Source: Hofstenia miamia (lineage: Eukaryota; Xenacoelomorpha; Acoela; Hofsteniidae). Taken from it: 64,000 nt of DNA. The notes under the pieces were generated by a model. The model worked only from the letters and a program-made list of their open reading frames with translations. It made no database searches and was not told the DNA's origin. Positions 63,140 to 64,000 of this stretch are shown here, in pieces. The translations under genes were made by a program, and so were the position numbers. Each line of letters opens with the position of its first letter. Position 1 is the first letter of the stretch. Location of the stretch: contig CABFPE010000078.1 in the NCBI GenBank assembly GCA_900660155.1, positions 516,377-580,376 on the forward strand, given 5' to 3'.

Positions 63140-64000
63140 TGTCAATAATGTCAAACTAAACGATTCCATCAAATTGATAAATCTGATAGCTAAATAGTCG
63201 CTCAAGTCATCAACATGAAAGTTAAAATCTCCAGCAATAAGCAGCTGGGTTGCAGCCAAGGAAAGAGATTCCAGCATGATCGCAAATTGTTTCAGGAAGA
63301 GGCTAGGCGGAATAGAATGTGAATGATAAATTACAACGAGGCAGAGGAGTGAGGCCTAGTTTTCCTTAGATTGTTCATGTAAATCAAAGCTATATGATTT
63401 CCGATAAGCAATCAGAACACCTCCACCTCTACTGCCTTTCGGGACAGTTATTTTGTAATCAGGTAGCTGTCGTCTGAATTTGGCAAGAATGCTATCATCC
63501 CTGTTGTCTCCCCATAACCATGTTTTCGTAATAGCGCAAACATCAATCTCCTTATCGATAGTAGCAGTGATCAATGCCGTGGTTTTTCCTCGCAGAGACT
63601 GTGCATTCCATATAATTTCGGCGAAGTCAATCAGGTGATATCGATGCCTCTACACCCGTGTTGAAAAGCTAGAGTCCTTACCATCGGGTCGGCTTTCGGC
63701 ACACCACCAGTAAGTAATTCATGGCGCTTCTTCAACAAACTATTTTCAACATCTCTCCTTTTTCCACAGATATCGGTTCATAAATACCGACCGCTGAGAA
63801 GGATTTCAAACAAGCAGCATTTGCCAACAGCTTGCGGACCTACCAAGGTGATGTGAGAGTGACAAGCATTGAACGAGGTCGAGCTGCATTTGGTATAAAC
63901 TTTCCAAGCTGCTTAATGTTTGCTATCTTTCCGAATTCAGATTCCACTTGTAAGAGAACACCAGTCACTTGTGACTCAAGGTCGGAGAGAGTAAAAGGTC
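63140..64000 (-). mobile_element. LINE 5' fragment: ORF1 end plus endonuclease (CR1/L2-like)
   Basis: Read on the minus strand from 64000. About 63990-63660 gives the end of an ORF1-like protein (QLGKFIPNAARPRSMLVTL, VRKLLANA, LLKKRHELLTGGVPKADP). 63640-63356 gives the start of an apurinic-type endonuclease (NAQSLRGKTTAL, DVCAITKTWLWGD, GSRGGGVLIAYRKS). After a stop and a frameshift comes QLLIAGDFNFHVDD with RFINLMESF near 63235-63160. The usual catalytic Glu of the ETW motif is Lys. The fragment stops near 63140, before any reverse transcriptase, and continues beyond the right window edge. It is a dead copy convergent with the tetraspanin. Confidence 0.88.

Noticed and set aside
4561-64000. 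tRNA, snRNA, CRISPR and hammerhead ribozyme signals
   Set aside because: I looked by eye for the T-loop GGTTCRANNCC word, regular spaced repeats and CTGATGA...GAAA cores, and found none that held up.

Overview
This window reads as nuclear DNA of an AT-rich invertebrate animal. It has spliceosomal introns up to about 38 kb, many AT microsatellites, many hAT and Tc1/mariner remnants, and LINE fragments of the CR1/L2 kind. A flatworm or other lophotrochozoan would fit, but nothing in the sequence settles the phylum.

Two host genes are supported. The main one is an Ariadne-1 (ARIH1-type) RBR E3 ubiquitin ligase on the minus strand. I reconstruct seven exons: 60051-59845, 59470-59318, 59123-58959, 57137-57082, 56511-56445, 51758-51537 and 13040-12852. 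They join in frame to 353 codons and cover the acidic N-terminus, the UBA-like region, RING1, the IBR and RING2 with its catalytic Cys. The exons for the C-terminal Ariadne domain are not visible in the remaining 12.8 kb, so the 3' end probably lies beyond position 1. About 2 kb upstream, head to head on the plus strand, is an intronless tetraspanin (62098-62940). Its stop is about 200 bp from a convergent 5' fragment of a LINE (63140-64000).

Layout: 1-4560 is homopolymer-swollen sequence that looks like an unpolished consensus. 4561-12851 is intron beyond exon 7, with small hAT elements. 13041-51536 is one 38.5-kb intron holding a hAT transposase scrap, a LINE reverse-transcriptase scrap, an internally deleted mariner-like element with perfect terminal repeats, an old mariner transposase on the minus strand, a hAT element with target-site duplications and several fold-back sequences. 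51759-56444 is an intron holding a decayed Tc1 element inside an exact 1,547-bp tandem duplication that meets at a single N. 56445-60051 holds the 5' exons, with two more hAT elements close to exon edges. The rest is the divergent promoter region, the tetraspanin and the LINE.

The three single-N positions (40330, 40678, 54148) all abut duplicated sequence. This suggests assembly joins rather than biology. I found no convincing new biological system. The most useful observations are the in-frame gene model, the cluster of hAT miniature elements with recognisable 8-bp target duplications, and the assembly warnings.
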